Shown: positions 26,194-36,856 of the stretch, piece after piece
How the letters are laid out: each line of letters opens with the position of its first letter
Position numbering within the stretch: the first letter of the stretch is position 1
From: DDH964 sp963806685
GTDB lineage: Bacteria; Desulfobacterota; Desulfuromonadia; Desulfuromonadales; DDH964
Length of the DNA stretch: 64,000 bases
Assembly (NCBI GenBank): GCA_963806685.1
Contig: CAWDZB010000011.1
Location: 186,001 to 250,000 of the forward strand
Direction of reading: 5' to 3'
The notes under the pieces: model-generated
What the model was told of the DNA's origin: nothing
Seen by the model: the letters and a program-made list of their open reading frames with translations, nothing else
Databases searched by the model: none
Made by a program: the position numbers and the translations under genes

Positions 26194-26235
26194 GGGTTCC
26201 TCCGTTGCCGCTCATAGGGTTGCGGCCGGTACCGA

Positions 26236-27543
26236 TCAGGGGAGATCGACGTAATAGCCGCGGTCGCCCCGGACGAACAGGAAGCGCTGCGGCAGTTCGC
26301 CGAGATGGGCTTCGAGGTAGCTGCCGAAAGACTTGACCCCCTCCAAGTGCTGGCCGCCCACTTCGGCCACCCGGTCTCCGGCCTCCAGACCGACCTTGTC
26401 GGCCGGCGAGCCGGGGGTGACAGCGGCCACCGCCACCCCCTCCTTGCCGGCGCGGACCCGGAAGCCGAAAACCCGCTCTCCGTAGTGCAGCCCGTAGCCC
26501 TTGGGCAGGGGGGCGAGCGACACCGCCACGTCCAGCTCCCGCTCCCCGCGCAACAGGTGCAGGCGGATCCGGTCCCCGGGGGTATAGCTGGAGAGAAGCT
26601 GCAGCATCTCGGCCGGGGATTCGACCTCCTCGCCGCCGACGGCGAGGATGACGTCGGCCATCGCCACTCCGGCGGCGGCCGCCGGGGACCCCTTCTCGAC
26701 CTCGGTGACCAGCACCCCGCCGACCCCGCGGCTGCGGGCCAAAGCCGCATTGACCTTGCCCGGCATTACCCCCAGCCAGACCGGGCTGCGCCGGCCGTGC
26801 TTGATCAGGTCCCGGGCCACTCGCTTAGCGAGATCGATGGGGATGGAAAAGCCGATCCCCTGGGCCTGGCGGGCGATGGCGGTGTTGATCCCGATCAGTT
26901 CACCGTTGATATTGAGCAGCGGCCCCCCGGAGTTGCCGGGATTGATCAGGGCATCGGTCTGGATGAAGTGGCCGACCACGCCGTCTTCTATCGGCAGGCG
27001 CCGGGAAGCGGCGCTGACTACCCCGGTGGTCACCGAATGGCCGAGGCCGAGGGGGTTGCCGATGGCGATTACCGTCTCGCCGAGCATGAGATCGTCGGAA
27101 TGCCCGGGTGGTATGTAGGGGAATTTGCCGCCACTCTCGATGCGCACCACCGCCAGGTCGAGACGTTCGTCGCTCCCCACCAACTCCCCGGCCAGTTCCT
27201 TCGGCCTTCCCGGAACGGCGATGAAAATCTTCGAAGCCTGTTCGATTACGTGAGCGTTGGTGAGGACATAGCCACGGGGATCGATGATCACGCCCGACCC
27301 CAGCGACTGGGTCTTGTACGCCCGGGGCGGGGCGAAATCCCGAAAAAAGTCATTAAAAATCGAATCGCCGAAACCGAAAAAGGGGGAGCGCTGGCGCTTG
27401 ACGATCTGTTCGGTGCGGATGTTGACGACCGCTGGTCCGGCTTTCTCGATCGCTACCACCACCGGGGTGCGCCGGTCGGCGGCCCGGCCGCCGGCCGGCA
27501 GCAGGAAAATTCCGAGCAAGGCTGCAATGATCAGTCTTTTCAT
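26236..27543 (-). CDS. HtrA/Do-type periplasmic serine protease with two PDZ domains
   Basis: The 435-residue protein begins MKRLIIAALLGIFLLPAGG, a cleavable signal peptide (cleavage near RAAD). The trypsin-like domain has His in LTNAHVIEQ, Asp in ERLDLAVVRIE and Ser in NPGNSGGPLLN. PDZ1 is about residues 245-330 and PDZ2 about 340-430 (FGFRVRAGKEGVAV). It degrades or refolds damaged envelope proteins. The ATG at 27543 was chosen because it opens the signal peptide; a longer frame upstream is only a shadow of the regulator gene. It follows an HK-RR pair in the same orientation and may belong to its output. Confidence 0.92.
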   Translation of the reverse strand: MKRLIIAALLGIFLLPAGGRAADRRTPVVVAIEKAGPAVVNIRTEQIVKRQRSPFFGFGDSIFNDFFRDFAPPRAYKTQSLGSGVIIDPRGYVLTNAHVIEQASKIFIAVPGRPKELAGELVGSDERLDLAVVRIESGGKFPYIPPGHSDDLMLGETVIAIGNPLGLGHSVTTGVVSAASRRLPIEDGVVGHFIQTDALINPGNSGGPLLNINGELIGINTAIARQAQGIGFSIPIDLAKRVARDLIKHGRRSPVWLGVMPGKVNAALARSRGVGGVLVTEVEKGSPAAAAGVAMADVILAVGGEEVESPAEMLQLLSSYTPGDRIRLHLLRGERELDVAVSLAPLPKGYGLHYGERVFGFRVRAGKEGVAVAAVTPGSPADKVGLEAGDRVAEVGGQHLEGVKSFGSYLEAHLGELPQRFLFVRGDRGYYVDLP

Positions 27544-27599
27544 GGTTACGACATTTCTCCAGGCTTGTTGGTTTTTACTGGACGGGCAGGCGCTAACCG

Positions 27600-28976
<1,377 letters not shown>

Positions 28977-28994
28977 GGGAAGTCGTTCTCCGTA

Positions 28995-30086
28995 TCAGGG
29001 GCCCGCCGGGAAAGTGAGGGTGAAGGTGGTCCCCTGCCCCGGTTCGCTGGAAACCTCGATGCGCCCGCCATGCCCCTGGATGATGCGGTGGACGATCGCC
29101 AAACCGAGGCCGGTCCCCTCGCGGCGGGTGGTGAAAAAGGGGTTGAAGATCCGCTCCAGCTGGGAAGCGGGAATGCCTACACCGCTGTCGCGGAAGCGCA
29201 GCCGGACCCGGTCGTCGCTGCAGCCGCTGTCGATGGCCAGCACCCCGCCGTCGGGCATGGCCTGAAAGGCATTGAGGATCAGGTTGAGAAACGCCTGGCG
29301 CAGCTGCTCGCGGTCGGCCTGGACCAAGGGAATCACCCCGGGCGTGAACTCGACCCCTACCCCGCCGCTGCGCGCCGGCTGCCGGGTCAGCAGCAGAAGT
29401 TCCTGCAGCAGGCCATTCAGATCGACGGCGCTGCGGCCGGTTTCCGCGGGGCGGGCGAAATCCAGGAAATCCTGGACCACGCGGTTAAGGCGGTCGACTT
29501 CCTGGATCAGGATGGTGGCAAACTCACTGCGCGGGTCGTCGGCCGTGATCCCCTCCCGGAGGATCTCGGCCGTCCCCCGGATCGACCCAAGGGGGTTGCG
29601 GATCTCATGGGCCATGCCGGCGGAGAGTTCGCCGAGGGCGGACAGCCGGTCGGCCCTGCGCAGTTGCTCCTCGATTTCGAGGATCTGGTCGGCCTGCTCG
29701 CGCAGCGTGGCATAACTCTCTTCGAGGGTGTGGGCAGTCTGCTGGTAGCGCTCTTTCTGCCGGCGTTCGCGCTCTGCCAGCACTCCGGTGAGGCCGCCGA
29801 TGACGTTGTAAAGAACGATTTCCAGGTACTGCTCGAGTTCGGTGAGGGGGTGGTGCCCCCACTGGAAAACCACATGGGGCGCATAGAGCAGGGAAACGGC
29901 CACCGCCACGCCCAGGCCGCCGCGCAGTCCGAACCAGATTCCGCCGAGCACGATTGGGAGGTAGTAGAGCCGGCGGTAGATGTCGTGAATCTGCGCCTGC
30001 TGGATGGTGGTCAGGTAATGCAGGGCCGTCACTACGGCAACCATGAGGCTGATTATGGCAATTCGCGAGAGGTCGGTGCGGCGCAT
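28995..30086 (-). CDS. Membrane sensor histidine kinase
   Basis: The 363-residue kinase has about three membrane helices in its first 105 residues, a coiled-coil linker (ERERRQKERYQQTAHTLEE), a HisKA domain (SALGELSAGMAHEIRNPLGS, His160) and a HATPase domain with DSGVGIPASQLERIFNPFF and GTGLGLAIVHRI. There is little periplasmic domain, so it probably senses a membrane or cytoplasmic signal. It is the partner of the regulator that follows. Confidence 0.93.
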   Translation of the reverse strand: MRRTDLSRIAIISLMVAVVTALHYLTTIQQAQIHDIYRRLYYLPIVLGGIWFGLRGGLGVAVAVSLLYAPHVVFQWGHHPLTELEQYLEIVLYNVIGGLTGVLAERERRQKERYQQTAHTLEESYATLREQADQILEIEEQLRRADRLSALGELSAGMAHEIRNPLGSIRGTAEILREGITADDPRSEFATILIQEVDRLNRVVQDFLDFARPAETGRSAVDLNGLLQELLLLTRQPARSGGVGVEFTPGVIPLVQADREQLRQAFLNLILNAFQAMPDGGVLAIDSGCSDDRVRLRFRDSGVGIPASQLERIFNPFFTTRREGTGLGLAIVHRIIQGHGGRIEVSSEPGQGTTFTLTFPAGP

Positions 30087-30316
30087 ACCCGATTGTGAAG
30101 CGCCGCCGCCGCGTCGTCAAGAGGCAAGGACGACAAAAACCCCCTTCCCGGCCTGCAAAAGAGGACGTTTCCCGGGGCGGAAACTCAATGCGCTGCGTCT
30201 AAGGACTAACCCTGCCGCAGATTCCGTCGTGGCACCCAGCCGGCCGGCAATTTCGCTTGATGTGCCTTTCCGCTCCGCGGTAAGCTGACCCTCCCCTGGT
30301 CCGGAACGAGGTTACC

Positions 30317-31261
30317 ATGCCCCTGTTCGCCGATATCCTCAATATCGTACTGCCGGTCTTCGCGGTTATTGCCCTCGGCTATCTGCTGCGGCGCCTGGGA
30401 TTGATCGACAGCGCCTTTCTGCTGCAGACCAACCGCCTGGTCTACTATGTCTGTCTGCCGCTGTTGCTCTTCTACAAGATCGGCACTGCCGACTTCCTGG
30501 CCAATTTCGACGCCCATCTGGTGCTCGGTTCGGTGCTGGGGATCGCCGGCGGCTTTTTCGCCAGTTACGGCTGGGCGGCGCTGCGCCGCTACCCGGCCGC
30601 TGTCCGCGGTGCTTTCAGCCAGGGTTCTTTCCGCGGCAACCTGGCCTACATAGGCCTGGCCATCGTCTTCAATGCTTACGGCGAAAACGGCCTGACCCGC
30701 GCCGGCATCCTCATGGGCTTCCTGGTTCCGGTCCTCAATTTCTTCGCCATTCTCGCCCTGCTCCTCCCCCATCGCGGCACCGAGCCGGGTCGGGGCGCCG
30801 GTTTCTGGCTGCGGCAGATTCTCCTCAACCCGCTGATCGTCGCCTCGTTTGCCGGCATTGCCTGGAGTTTCCTCAAGCTGCCGCTGCCGATGGTCCTTTC
30901 CAGCAGCCTGCATATCGCCACCGGCATGACCCTGCCCCTGGCGCTGGTCGCCATCGGTGGTACCTTCTCCCTGGAGAAGCTGCGTGGGGACCTGGTCCTG
31001 GCCGGTTTCGCCACCGGCATCAAGCTCCTCTGTCTCCCCCTGGCCACCGCGGCACTGCTGGTGCTGCTGGGGGTCAAGGGACTCGACCTGGCGATCGGCG
31101 TGCTGATGGCTGGCACCCCGGCGGCGACCGCGACCTACATCATGGCCCACCAACTCAAGGGAGATGCCGAACTGGCCGGCTCCATCGTCATGCTCTCGAC
31201 CCTCCTCTCGGCCCTGACCTACACCATCGCCCTGCTGGCGCTGCGGACCTTGGGGCTGTGA
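30317..31261 (+). CDS. AEC-family transporter (auxin efflux carrier type)
   Basis: The 314-residue protein has ten or so hydrophobic helices with two related halves and the pattern of the AEC family: LNIVLPVFAVIALGYLLRRL at the start and GVLMAGTPAATATYIMAHQL near the end. Members export organic acids or malonate; the substrate here is unknown. The gene opens a plus-strand pair with the next glycosyltransferase, its stop overlapping the next start (GTGA). Confidence 0.9.
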   Translation: MPLFADILNIVLPVFAVIALGYLLRRLGLIDSAFLLQTNRLVYYVCLPLLLFYKIGTADFLANFDAHLVLGSVLGIAGGFFASYGWAALRRYPAAVRGAFSQGSFRGNLAYIGLAIVFNAYGENGLTRAGILMGFLVPVLNFFAILALLLPHRGTEPGRGAGFWLRQILLNPLIVASFAGIAWSFLKLPLPMVLSSSLHIATGMTLPLALVAIGGTFSLEKLRGDLVLAGFATGIKLLCLPLATAALLVLLGVKGLDLAIGVLMAGTPAATATYIMAHQLKGDAELAGSIVMLSTLLSALTYTIALLALRTLGL

Positions 31262-32265
31262 ACGGGCCCGCGGTTTCCATACTCCTCGCGGTTCGCAACG
31301 AGGAGCACCACCTGCCGGCGGCCCTCGCCTCCCTGCAGCGGCAGACCCTCAGCGACTGGGAACTGGTCGCCGTCGACGACGGCTCCGATGATCGCACCCC
31401 CCAACTGCTGGCGGCGGCTGCCAGGAGCGATTCCCGTATACGGGTCCTGACCCGCCCTGCGGAAGGACTGGTGAGCGCCCTCAATGCCGGCCTGGAGGCC
31501 TGTCGTGCCCCGCTGGTGGCGCGCATGGACGGCGACGACATCTGCCACCCCTGCCGCCTGGCCCTGCAAAGCAACCATCTCCACCGCAAGCCTGCGACCC
31601 TGCTGGTGGCCAGCCGGGTGCGGCATTTCCCGCGGCCTGCGCTGCAGGGAGGAATGCGCGCTTACGAGAGCTGGCAGAACGGCCTGCTCGAGGACGCCGC
31701 GATCCGCCGCGACCTCTACGTCGAATCCCCCTTCGCCCATCCCAGCGTCATGTTCCGCGCCGACCCGGTCCAGGCCGCGGGGGGGTATCGGGACCGCGGC
31801 TGGGCCGAGGATTACGACCTCTGGCTGCGACTCGCCCGTCTCCCGGGGCGTTTCGTCCGACTCCCGGAGACCCTGTTGTACTGGCGCGACCGGCCCCGGC
31901 GCCTGACCCGCACCAGTGCGACCTGCAGCGCCGAGGCCTTTCGCGCCTGCAAGGTTCATCACCTGGCCCAGGACTTTCTGGCCGGTCGCCGCTCGGTCAC
32001 GCTGTGGGGGGCGGGCATGGAAGGCAAGGCCTGGCGTACCGCCCTGGCCGCTGCAGGCGTACAGGTGGTGCGCTGGGCGGAGGTGGACCGGCGCAAGATC
32101 GGCCAGACCATCCACCAGGCGCCGGTGGTGCCGATCGAGGCGCTGCGCCCCAGCGATGGCCCGATACTGGTGACGGTCGGCGCCAAGGGGGCAAGGACCC
32201 AGGTCCGCACCTGGGCGCAGCAGCGGGGCCTGATCGAGGGGAGTGATTTTCTTTGCGTCACTTGA
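31258..32265 (+). CDS. Family 2 glycosyltransferase with C-terminal Rossmann-like domain
   Basis: The 335-residue protein begins with a GT-A fold (AVSILLAVRNEEHHLPAAL, WELVAVDDGSDDRT, LVARMDGDDICHP with the DxD motif). After about residue 235 it has a second domain (SVTLWGAGMEGKAWRTALAA) like a nucleotide-binding Rossmann fold. The start is GTG, overlapping the stop of the transporter gene. The acceptor is unknown. Confidence 0.85.
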   Translation: MNGPAVSILLAVRNEEHHLPAALASLQRQTLSDWELVAVDDGSDDRTPQLLAAAARSDSRIRVLTRPAEGLVSALNAGLEACRAPLVARMDGDDICHPCRLALQSNHLHRKPATLLVASRVRHFPRPALQGGMRAYESWQNGLLEDAAIRRDLYVESPFAHPSVMFRADPVQAAGGYRDRGWAEDYDLWLRLARLPGRFVRLPETLLYWRDRPRRLTRTSATCSAEAFRACKVHHLAQDFLAGRRSVTLWGAGMEGKAWRTALAAAGVQVVRWAEVDRRKIGQTIHQAPVVPIEALRPSDGPILVTVGAKGARTQVRTWAQQRGLIEGSDFLCVT

Positions 32266-32312
32266 GCGGTGACGAACGGGGAGGGAGCGGCGGAGCCTGG
32301 TTGCGACGAGGA

Positions 32313-32657
32313 TCAGGTGGATCTGGCGGCCAGGTCAGCGCAAAGCTGCCGATAGGTCGTTTCGCCGCTCTGGAATTCGATGATGCGTATGCCCATCCCC
32401 CCCTTCAGCCGCCGCAGCAGATTGGGCGGGATCTTCTTGGCCCACATCACCCTGCCGGTGAGGACGACCAGTTCTCCGCCGGGTGGGGTCAGTTCGATCA
32501 TGAGGATGGTGTTGGGGTTCTGGACGATAGCCGATTTGATAAAGAGGCCGGTCTCGGAAAGGTCATCGGTAAAGCCGATGCGGCTTGCTTCCTCGACGCC
32601 GAACCTGAGCGGCAGACGTTTGCGGTTACGCTTGGCATTGCGGCTTTCACCGTTCAT
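32313..32657 (-). CDS. PilZ domain protein
   Basis: The 114-residue protein has the PilZ c-di-GMP-binding pattern: basic NRKRLPLRFGV, then the strand motif DDLSETGLFIKSA, which is the D-x-S-x-x-G signature, and a beta barrel. The loop arginine is in KRNRKR. It should bind cyclic di-GMP and act on a partner. The ATG at 32657 has AAGGAGG five bases upstream, which fixes the start. It stands alone on the minus strand. Confidence 0.8.
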   Translation of the reverse strand: MNGESRNAKRNRKRLPLRFGVEEASRIGFTDDLSETGLFIKSAIVQNPNTILMIELTPPGGELVVLTGRVMWAKKIPPNLLRRLKGGMGIRIIEFQSGETTYRQLCADLAARST

Positions 32658-32829
32658 CCCCCCTCCTTCTTCCCACCTTGGGAACTTCAAGATAAGTCCC
32701 TATTACCACTGAGGGATATAACATTCCGGGCTGGAGAATACAACCGCAAAGAAAAGGCAGCACCAGGGCCTGTTATCCTGTGGCGGCCGGAGCAACGACC
32801 ACCGGGCGTCAAGGAAAAGGAGGACCAAA

Positions 32830-33057
32830 ATGCCGTTACCGGTTCTCAAGGACATCCCCTACGGGGCCCTGGTTGTCGTAACCATCTTTCTGGGACTGGC
32901 GCCCTTTTTCCCCGAGCCGCACCTGGTGGAGAAGCTGCGCATGCTTTTTCACGGCACGCTGAAACGCCCCATTGACATCTTCGACCTGTTTTTCCACCTC
33001 CTGCCACTGCTCCTGCTGTTGCTCAAGGTCGCCACCGAAGGCATCGCGCGCCGCTGA
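32830..33057 (+). CDS. Small two-helix membrane protein
   Basis: The 75-residue protein has two hydrophobic segments, YGALVVVTIFLGLAPFF (about residues 11-27) and DLFFHLLPLLLLLLKVA (about 52-68), separated by a basic loop (LRMLFHGTLKRP). An AAGGAGG-like site (AAAAGGAGG) lies just upstream of the ATG. It resembles conserved uncharacterised proteins of this lineage. No function is recognised. Confidence 0.65.
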   Translation: MPLPVLKDIPYGALVVVTIFLGLAPFFPEPHLVEKLRMLFHGTLKRPIDIFDLFFHLLPLLLLLLKVATEGIARR

Positions 33058-33078
33058 CCAGCCCTCCGGTCCGGAAGC

Positions 33079-33120
33079 ACAACGGCCGGGAGCTGCGCAC
33101 TGGCAGCACCCGGCCGTTGT
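33079..33120. terminator. Bidirectional hairpin terminator
   Basis: A 12-bp outer stem (33079-33090 with 33109-33120, ACAACGGCCGGG and its complement) carries an inner GCTGC/GCAGC pair in its 18-base loop. It sits between the converging plus-strand small gene and minus-strand ferritin-like gene and can serve both. Confidence 0.75.
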
Positions 33121-33142
33121 GGTTTCGACGGTTGGACTTGAT

Positions 33143-33634
33143 TCAGAGGGCTTGCAGCTTTTCCTTGCGCTCCTTCAGGATCGAGGCGTGACGATTTTCT
33201 TCCGCTGCCAGCCAGGCAAAGGCCTTTTGGCCGTCGCTATGGCGGGCCTGGCGGGCCGCCAGCTGGAAGAACTCGGCGAATTTCTCCTCCGCTTCGATGG
33301 CGAGGTCAAGAGCCTGGAGATCCGATTGGCCGCTGCCGAGAATCGCCTCCAGGCGATCCGGGGCCGGGAAAATCCGTTCTTCGGAAAACCGCCGCAGGTA
33401 GGGGAGGAACTGCTCCTCGTCCTCCCAAAACGCCCCCTCCTCAAACTTCGGCGCCATCCCTTCCAGGGTCCGCAGGTGCTGGACCTCGTCCTGGGCCAGC
33501 CAGGAGAAAACCTCCTTGGTCAGGTCGTTCTGGGCTTTGTCGACCATGGCGCTGTAAAAGCGGTGGCCGTTCTTCTCGATTTCCATGGCTGCGCGGATGA
33601 CCTCGAAGCCGCTGTAATCCTCCACACCGGTCAT
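33143..33634 (-). CDS. Ferritin-like diiron protein (rubrerythrin-type helical domain)
   Basis: The 163-residue protein is all-helical with two E-x-x-H-type metal patterns: EIEKNGHRFYS, QDEVQHLRTLEGM in the first half and EAEEKFAEFFQLAA, EENRHASIL in the second. This fits the rubrerythrin/ferritin-like diiron fold without the rubredoxin tail. It probably removes peroxide or stores iron. The ATG at 33634 has AAGGAG nine bases upstream. Confidence 0.8.
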   Translation of the reverse strand: MTGVEDYSGFEVIRAAMEIEKNGHRFYSAMVDKAQNDLTKEVFSWLAQDEVQHLRTLEGMAPKFEEGAFWEDEEQFLPYLRRFSEERIFPAPDRLEAILGSGQSDLQALDLAIEAEEKFAEFFQLAARQARHSDGQKAFAWLAAEENRHASILKERKEKLQAL

Positions 33635-33693
33635 GCTGACAAGCTCCTTTTCTAATGAAAGTTGACCTTTTGTACCCCGGAATACCCGGGCTG

Positions 33694-36060
33694 TCAATTC
33701 CCGAACAGGCCGCGCAGGGTCTTTTCAAGTTGCTGCTTCGGCGCGGTGTCGGGCGTGGAGCCCGAATCCTTCTTGGGCTCCAGGCGCTCGAGGAGTTTCT
33801 GCTGCAGCTTCTCCTGCAGCTTTTCCCTCGCCTTCTGGACTGCGGCCCGGGCATCGATCTCGAAGTGCGGCTTATCCAGGCTGCCGCCGAGTTTCAGCGG
33901 CACCTGGCCCCAACCGTCGGCATCCTTGAAATAGCTGGCGACCTTGCCCTGGCTGTCGAGTTTGGCAGTCAGTTCCGGCGCCAGCCGGGTATCGAGCAAC
34001 AGGTCCAGCTTGCCGTCGAGGCCTATGGTTCCCTGCGGGGCGAGCCGCACCTGGCGCCCGCTGAACTTGCTGTCGAAACGAACCTGTCCCTGCTCGATCC
34101 GGAAATTCCCGGCCCACTGCTGAAAACTGAGCTGCCGCAGATCGTCCACTCCCAGGATCGTCGCCAGCCCCTGCAGCAGCTGCCCCCCTTCCAACCGGCC
34201 ATCCTTGACCACGAACTCCCCCTTGCCGGTCAGGGAGCGCTTGACCGCTTCCGGCAAAGTCCCCTTTCCGGCCAGGTCGGCGTCGAGGTCGAGACCACCG
34301 GTCAGGGTCGCCCCGCTCTTGGGAGCGAATGCGGCGGCCAGCGGCTGGAACTGCAGGCCCTTGAGAACCAGGTGAGTTCGGTAGCTGAATCCCGGCTGGC
34401 CGAGGTCGATCCGCGCGGTGTCGTTGAAGCTCCCCCCCACCAGCTGGCCGTGGAGATCATCGATGGTCAAAACGTTTTTGGCGAGCAGCCCGTGCAGGAC
34501 CAGGGCTTCGCAGGTCAACCCCTTGAAGGTGGCCTTCTTCACCTTCAGGCTGGCCTCGGCGCGAACCGGCAGGTCGAGAGGGCCGGGTTCGGTGCGCTTC
34601 CCGGCCGGCGCAGCGGCGGAGCCGGCCCCCCCCCCCTTCGCCGGCGCGGCAGCACCCAGGAGGGGATCAAGTGCGAACTGGTCAGCGCTGAGGCTGGCGG
34701 TGATTCCCAGCGGCCTGACGCTCAGGTCGGCAATGCGCAGGTCGAGATCGGCGCGGTTGTCGCCGGCAACCAGCTGCAAACCCTGGCTGGTGACCGCCTT
34801 CCCCTTAAGGGTCAACAGACCGTTGAGGGCGGGGCGAAGCCCGGCCACACTGGCCTGCACGCTGCTCAGCTTCAGGGTTCCCTCCTGCGCCAGGTCGGCG
34901 GGATGCTGCGGTGAGCCGACGAGGTGGACCTGCAGATCGATCTTGCCGGCCGGATCGAGACCGTCCGTTTTCGCCACCAGCCCCGGGGGCAGGGCATCCA
35001 GGGCTTGGCGGAGATCGAGACCGGGCAGGGCCAATTGCAGGTCGAGCAGCGGGTCGCGGGCATAATTTTTTACTGCGCCACTGACATCGGCCTGGATGCC
35101 GTTGAAGTCGAGATGCCCCTTGTCGATCGCCAGTTGCTGCTTGGCGAGGTCAAGATTGAGGCCATAATCCAGTTTCAGATTGACGTTGCGCAGCGGGGTT
35201 TTCGGCAGAGCATCGAGGGTCACCGCGAGGTTGCCCAGGGTCAACTGCCCGGACGAGGTGACCTGCTTGGCGTCGCCGGCGACCTCGAGGTCGGCACTGA
35301 CCTTCAGCGCCCCGAGAGTGCCGGGAATCCGGCCGCGCAGGTAGGGAGCAAAACCGGTGGCATCGAGGTCGGTCAGCTGCACCTTGAATTTGCCGCTCCT
35401 CGCCTGGAGGTTGGCTTCGCCGCTGATCGCAAGTTGTGCATCGTTGAGCATTCCCCGCAGCTCAAACGGGAAATCCTGGGTCAGCGAAACATCCTTCAAA
35501 GACATGTCGACGGCGGAGAATTTCAGCCGGTAGGGAGCCTGGGAATCCACCGTGTAGTCGAGGAAAACCACCTCCCCGTCGCTGATGCCGACATGGGAGA
35601 TGTGCAGGTCGATGGGGCCGGCGGCGGCGCTGGGGGGGCCTCCTTCTGCAGCCGGCTGCTCCGGCGACGGCTTGCTCAGGAGGTCGTCGAAATTGAAACG
35701 GCCGTCCGCAGCGCGCACCACCCGGATCCGCGGACCGACCAGCTGCGCCTGGTCGATCATCACCCGCCCGAGCAGCAACGGCCAGAACCGGTAGCGAAGG
35801 ACCAGCTTGTCGGCGGCCACGAAGGTTTCCTTCCCTTCGGGTTCCGCGATCCGCAGGTCGGCGAGCTGCACGCCGGAGAAGAGCCCGATCTGGATATCCC
35901 CGAGGGTGACCGGACGGTGCAGGGCCTTTTCGGCCAGCGGCAGGACCGTCGCCCGGACCCGTTCCGGGGTCACCAGCACCTTGACCAGGATGATCGCGGC
36001 GACCACCAGCACGGCCACCACCGCCGCGATTACCGCCAGCCAGCGTCCAAGTCGCTTCAT
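33694..36060 (-). CDS. AsmA-family envelope protein
   Basis: The 788-residue protein has one N-terminal membrane helix (about residues 10-30: LAVIAAVVAVLVVAAIILVKV) and then a long beta-rich region typical of AsmA/TamB-like lipid bridge proteins (ALHRPVTLGDIQIGLFSGV near the start). Such proteins move phospholipids or affect outer-membrane assembly. A low-complexity Ala/Gly linker sits near residue 470. The ATG at 36060 has GGAGG five bases upstream. Confidence 0.85.
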   Translation of the reverse strand: MKRLGRWLAVIAAVVAVLVVAAIILVKVLVTPERVRATVLPLAEKALHRPVTLGDIQIGLFSGVQLADLRIAEPEGKETFVAADKLVLRYRFWPLLLGRVMIDQAQLVGPRIRVVRAADGRFNFDDLLSKPSPEQPAAEGGPPSAAAGPIDLHISHVGISDGEVVFLDYTVDSQAPYRLKFSAVDMSLKDVSLTQDFPFELRGMLNDAQLAISGEANLQARSGKFKVQLTDLDATGFAPYLRGRIPGTLGALKVSADLEVAGDAKQVTSSGQLTLGNLAVTLDALPKTPLRNVNLKLDYGLNLDLAKQQLAIDKGHLDFNGIQADVSGAVKNYARDPLLDLQLALPGLDLRQALDALPPGLVAKTDGLDPAGKIDLQVHLVGSPQHPADLAQEGTLKLSSVQASVAGLRPALNGLLTLKGKAVTSQGLQLVAGDNRADLDLRIADLSVRPLGITASLSADQFALDPLLGAAAPAKGGGAGSAAAPAGKRTEPGPLDLPVRAEASLKVKKATFKGLTCEALVLHGLLAKNVLTIDDLHGQLVGGSFNDTARIDLGQPGFSYRTHLVLKGLQFQPLAAAFAPKSGATLTGGLDLDADLAGKGTLPEAVKRSLTGKGEFVVKDGRLEGGQLLQGLATILGVDDLRQLSFQQWAGNFRIEQGQVRFDSKFSGRQVRLAPQGTIGLDGKLDLLLDTRLAPELTAKLDSQGKVASYFKDADGWGQVPLKLGGSLDKPHFEIDARAAVQKAREKLQEKLQQKLLERLEPKKDSGSTPDTAPKQQLEKTLRGLFGN

Positions 36061-36087
36061 TGCCACCTCCGATAATGGGTCTTGAAT

Positions 36088-36588
36088 CTATGACTGTGCC
36101 AACGGGTCGGCCAGGCCCGCCAGCTCCAGTACGGTTTGCCACTCTTCGGCCGTAACCGGCTGCACCGACAGCCGGCTCCCCTTGCGCAACACTTCCATTT
36201 CCGCCAGCAGCGGATGGCGACGCAGGTCGTCGCGGGACAGGGGCCGGGGCATCGGCTCAAGGGCCTGGACGTCGACCATGTACCAGATCGGGTTCGCCTC
36301 GCTGGCCCGGGGGTCGAAATGGTCGGAGCGCGGATCGCAGGCGGTGAAATCCGGGTAGCCGGAGCGCACCACCCGGGCGAGGCCGACGATTGCCGGTTGC
36401 GCCGTGTTGCTGTGGTAGAAGAGGACCCCGTCCCCCTCCCGGAGTTCGTCGCGCAGCAGGTTGCGGGCCTGGAAGTTGCGCACCCCGTCCCAGTGTTCGG
36501 TTTGCCCGGGGCGCCCCTGCAGGTCGGCGAAGGAAAAACAACCTGGCTCCGATTTCATCAGCCAGTAGCGGCGCCTGGGTGCGACCAT
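36088..36588 (-). CDS. EVE domain protein
   Basis: The 166-residue protein matches the EVE fold: RYWLMKSEPGCFSFADLQ at the start, HWDGVRNFQARNLLRD, GVLFYHSNTAQPAIVGLARV. EVE domains bind modified bases in RNA or DNA; the bacterial stand-alone form has no settled role. It is the upstream neighbour of hcp on the other strand, sharing the intergenic region that holds the FNR/HcpR-like site. Confidence 0.88.
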   Translation of the reverse strand: MVAPRRRYWLMKSEPGCFSFADLQGRPGQTEHWDGVRNFQARNLLRDELREGDGVLFYHSNTAQPAIVGLARVVRSGYPDFTACDPRSDHFDPRASEANPIWYMVDVQALEPMPRPLSRDDLRRHPLLAEMEVLRKGSRLSVQPVTAEEWQTVLELAGLADPLAQS

Positions 36589-36623
36589 CGTTGCTCCGGA
36601 AATATGAACTATAAAATCAGTTT

Positions 36624-36665
36624 TTGATCTTGGTCAAGGTCGGCCGCCCACCGGCCGGCTATGGT
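36624..36665 (+). promoter_or_regulatory. FNR/HcpR-like binding site and promoter of hcp
   Basis: TTGATCTTGGTCAA (36624-36637) is an FNR/CRP-family inverted repeat: the left half is a perfect TTGAT, the right half GTCAA. A -10 like element TATGGT lies at 36660-36665, so the centre of the repeat is about 41.5 bases upstream of the expected transcription start, the class II activator position. HcpR, a CRP/FNR regulator of deltaproteobacteria, binds TTGAC-N4-GTCAA-type sites before hcp genes. Which factor binds here is not known. Confidence 0.65.
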
Positions 36666-36856
36666 AGCAACACCAGGAAGGGAGTTGCTGATAAAAAGCA
36701 TAACGCATTTGACCGCGATCGGCGGCGGATAAATTGCCTTACCGCCCACCAGCGCTGCGCCTTGGGGAGCGAGAGGAGTTGGAAATGGAAAAGCTTTGGC
36801 AGATACTCGGCTTCGGCAGGAAAAACAACCACCAACCCAGCAAGGAGGAACCACGA

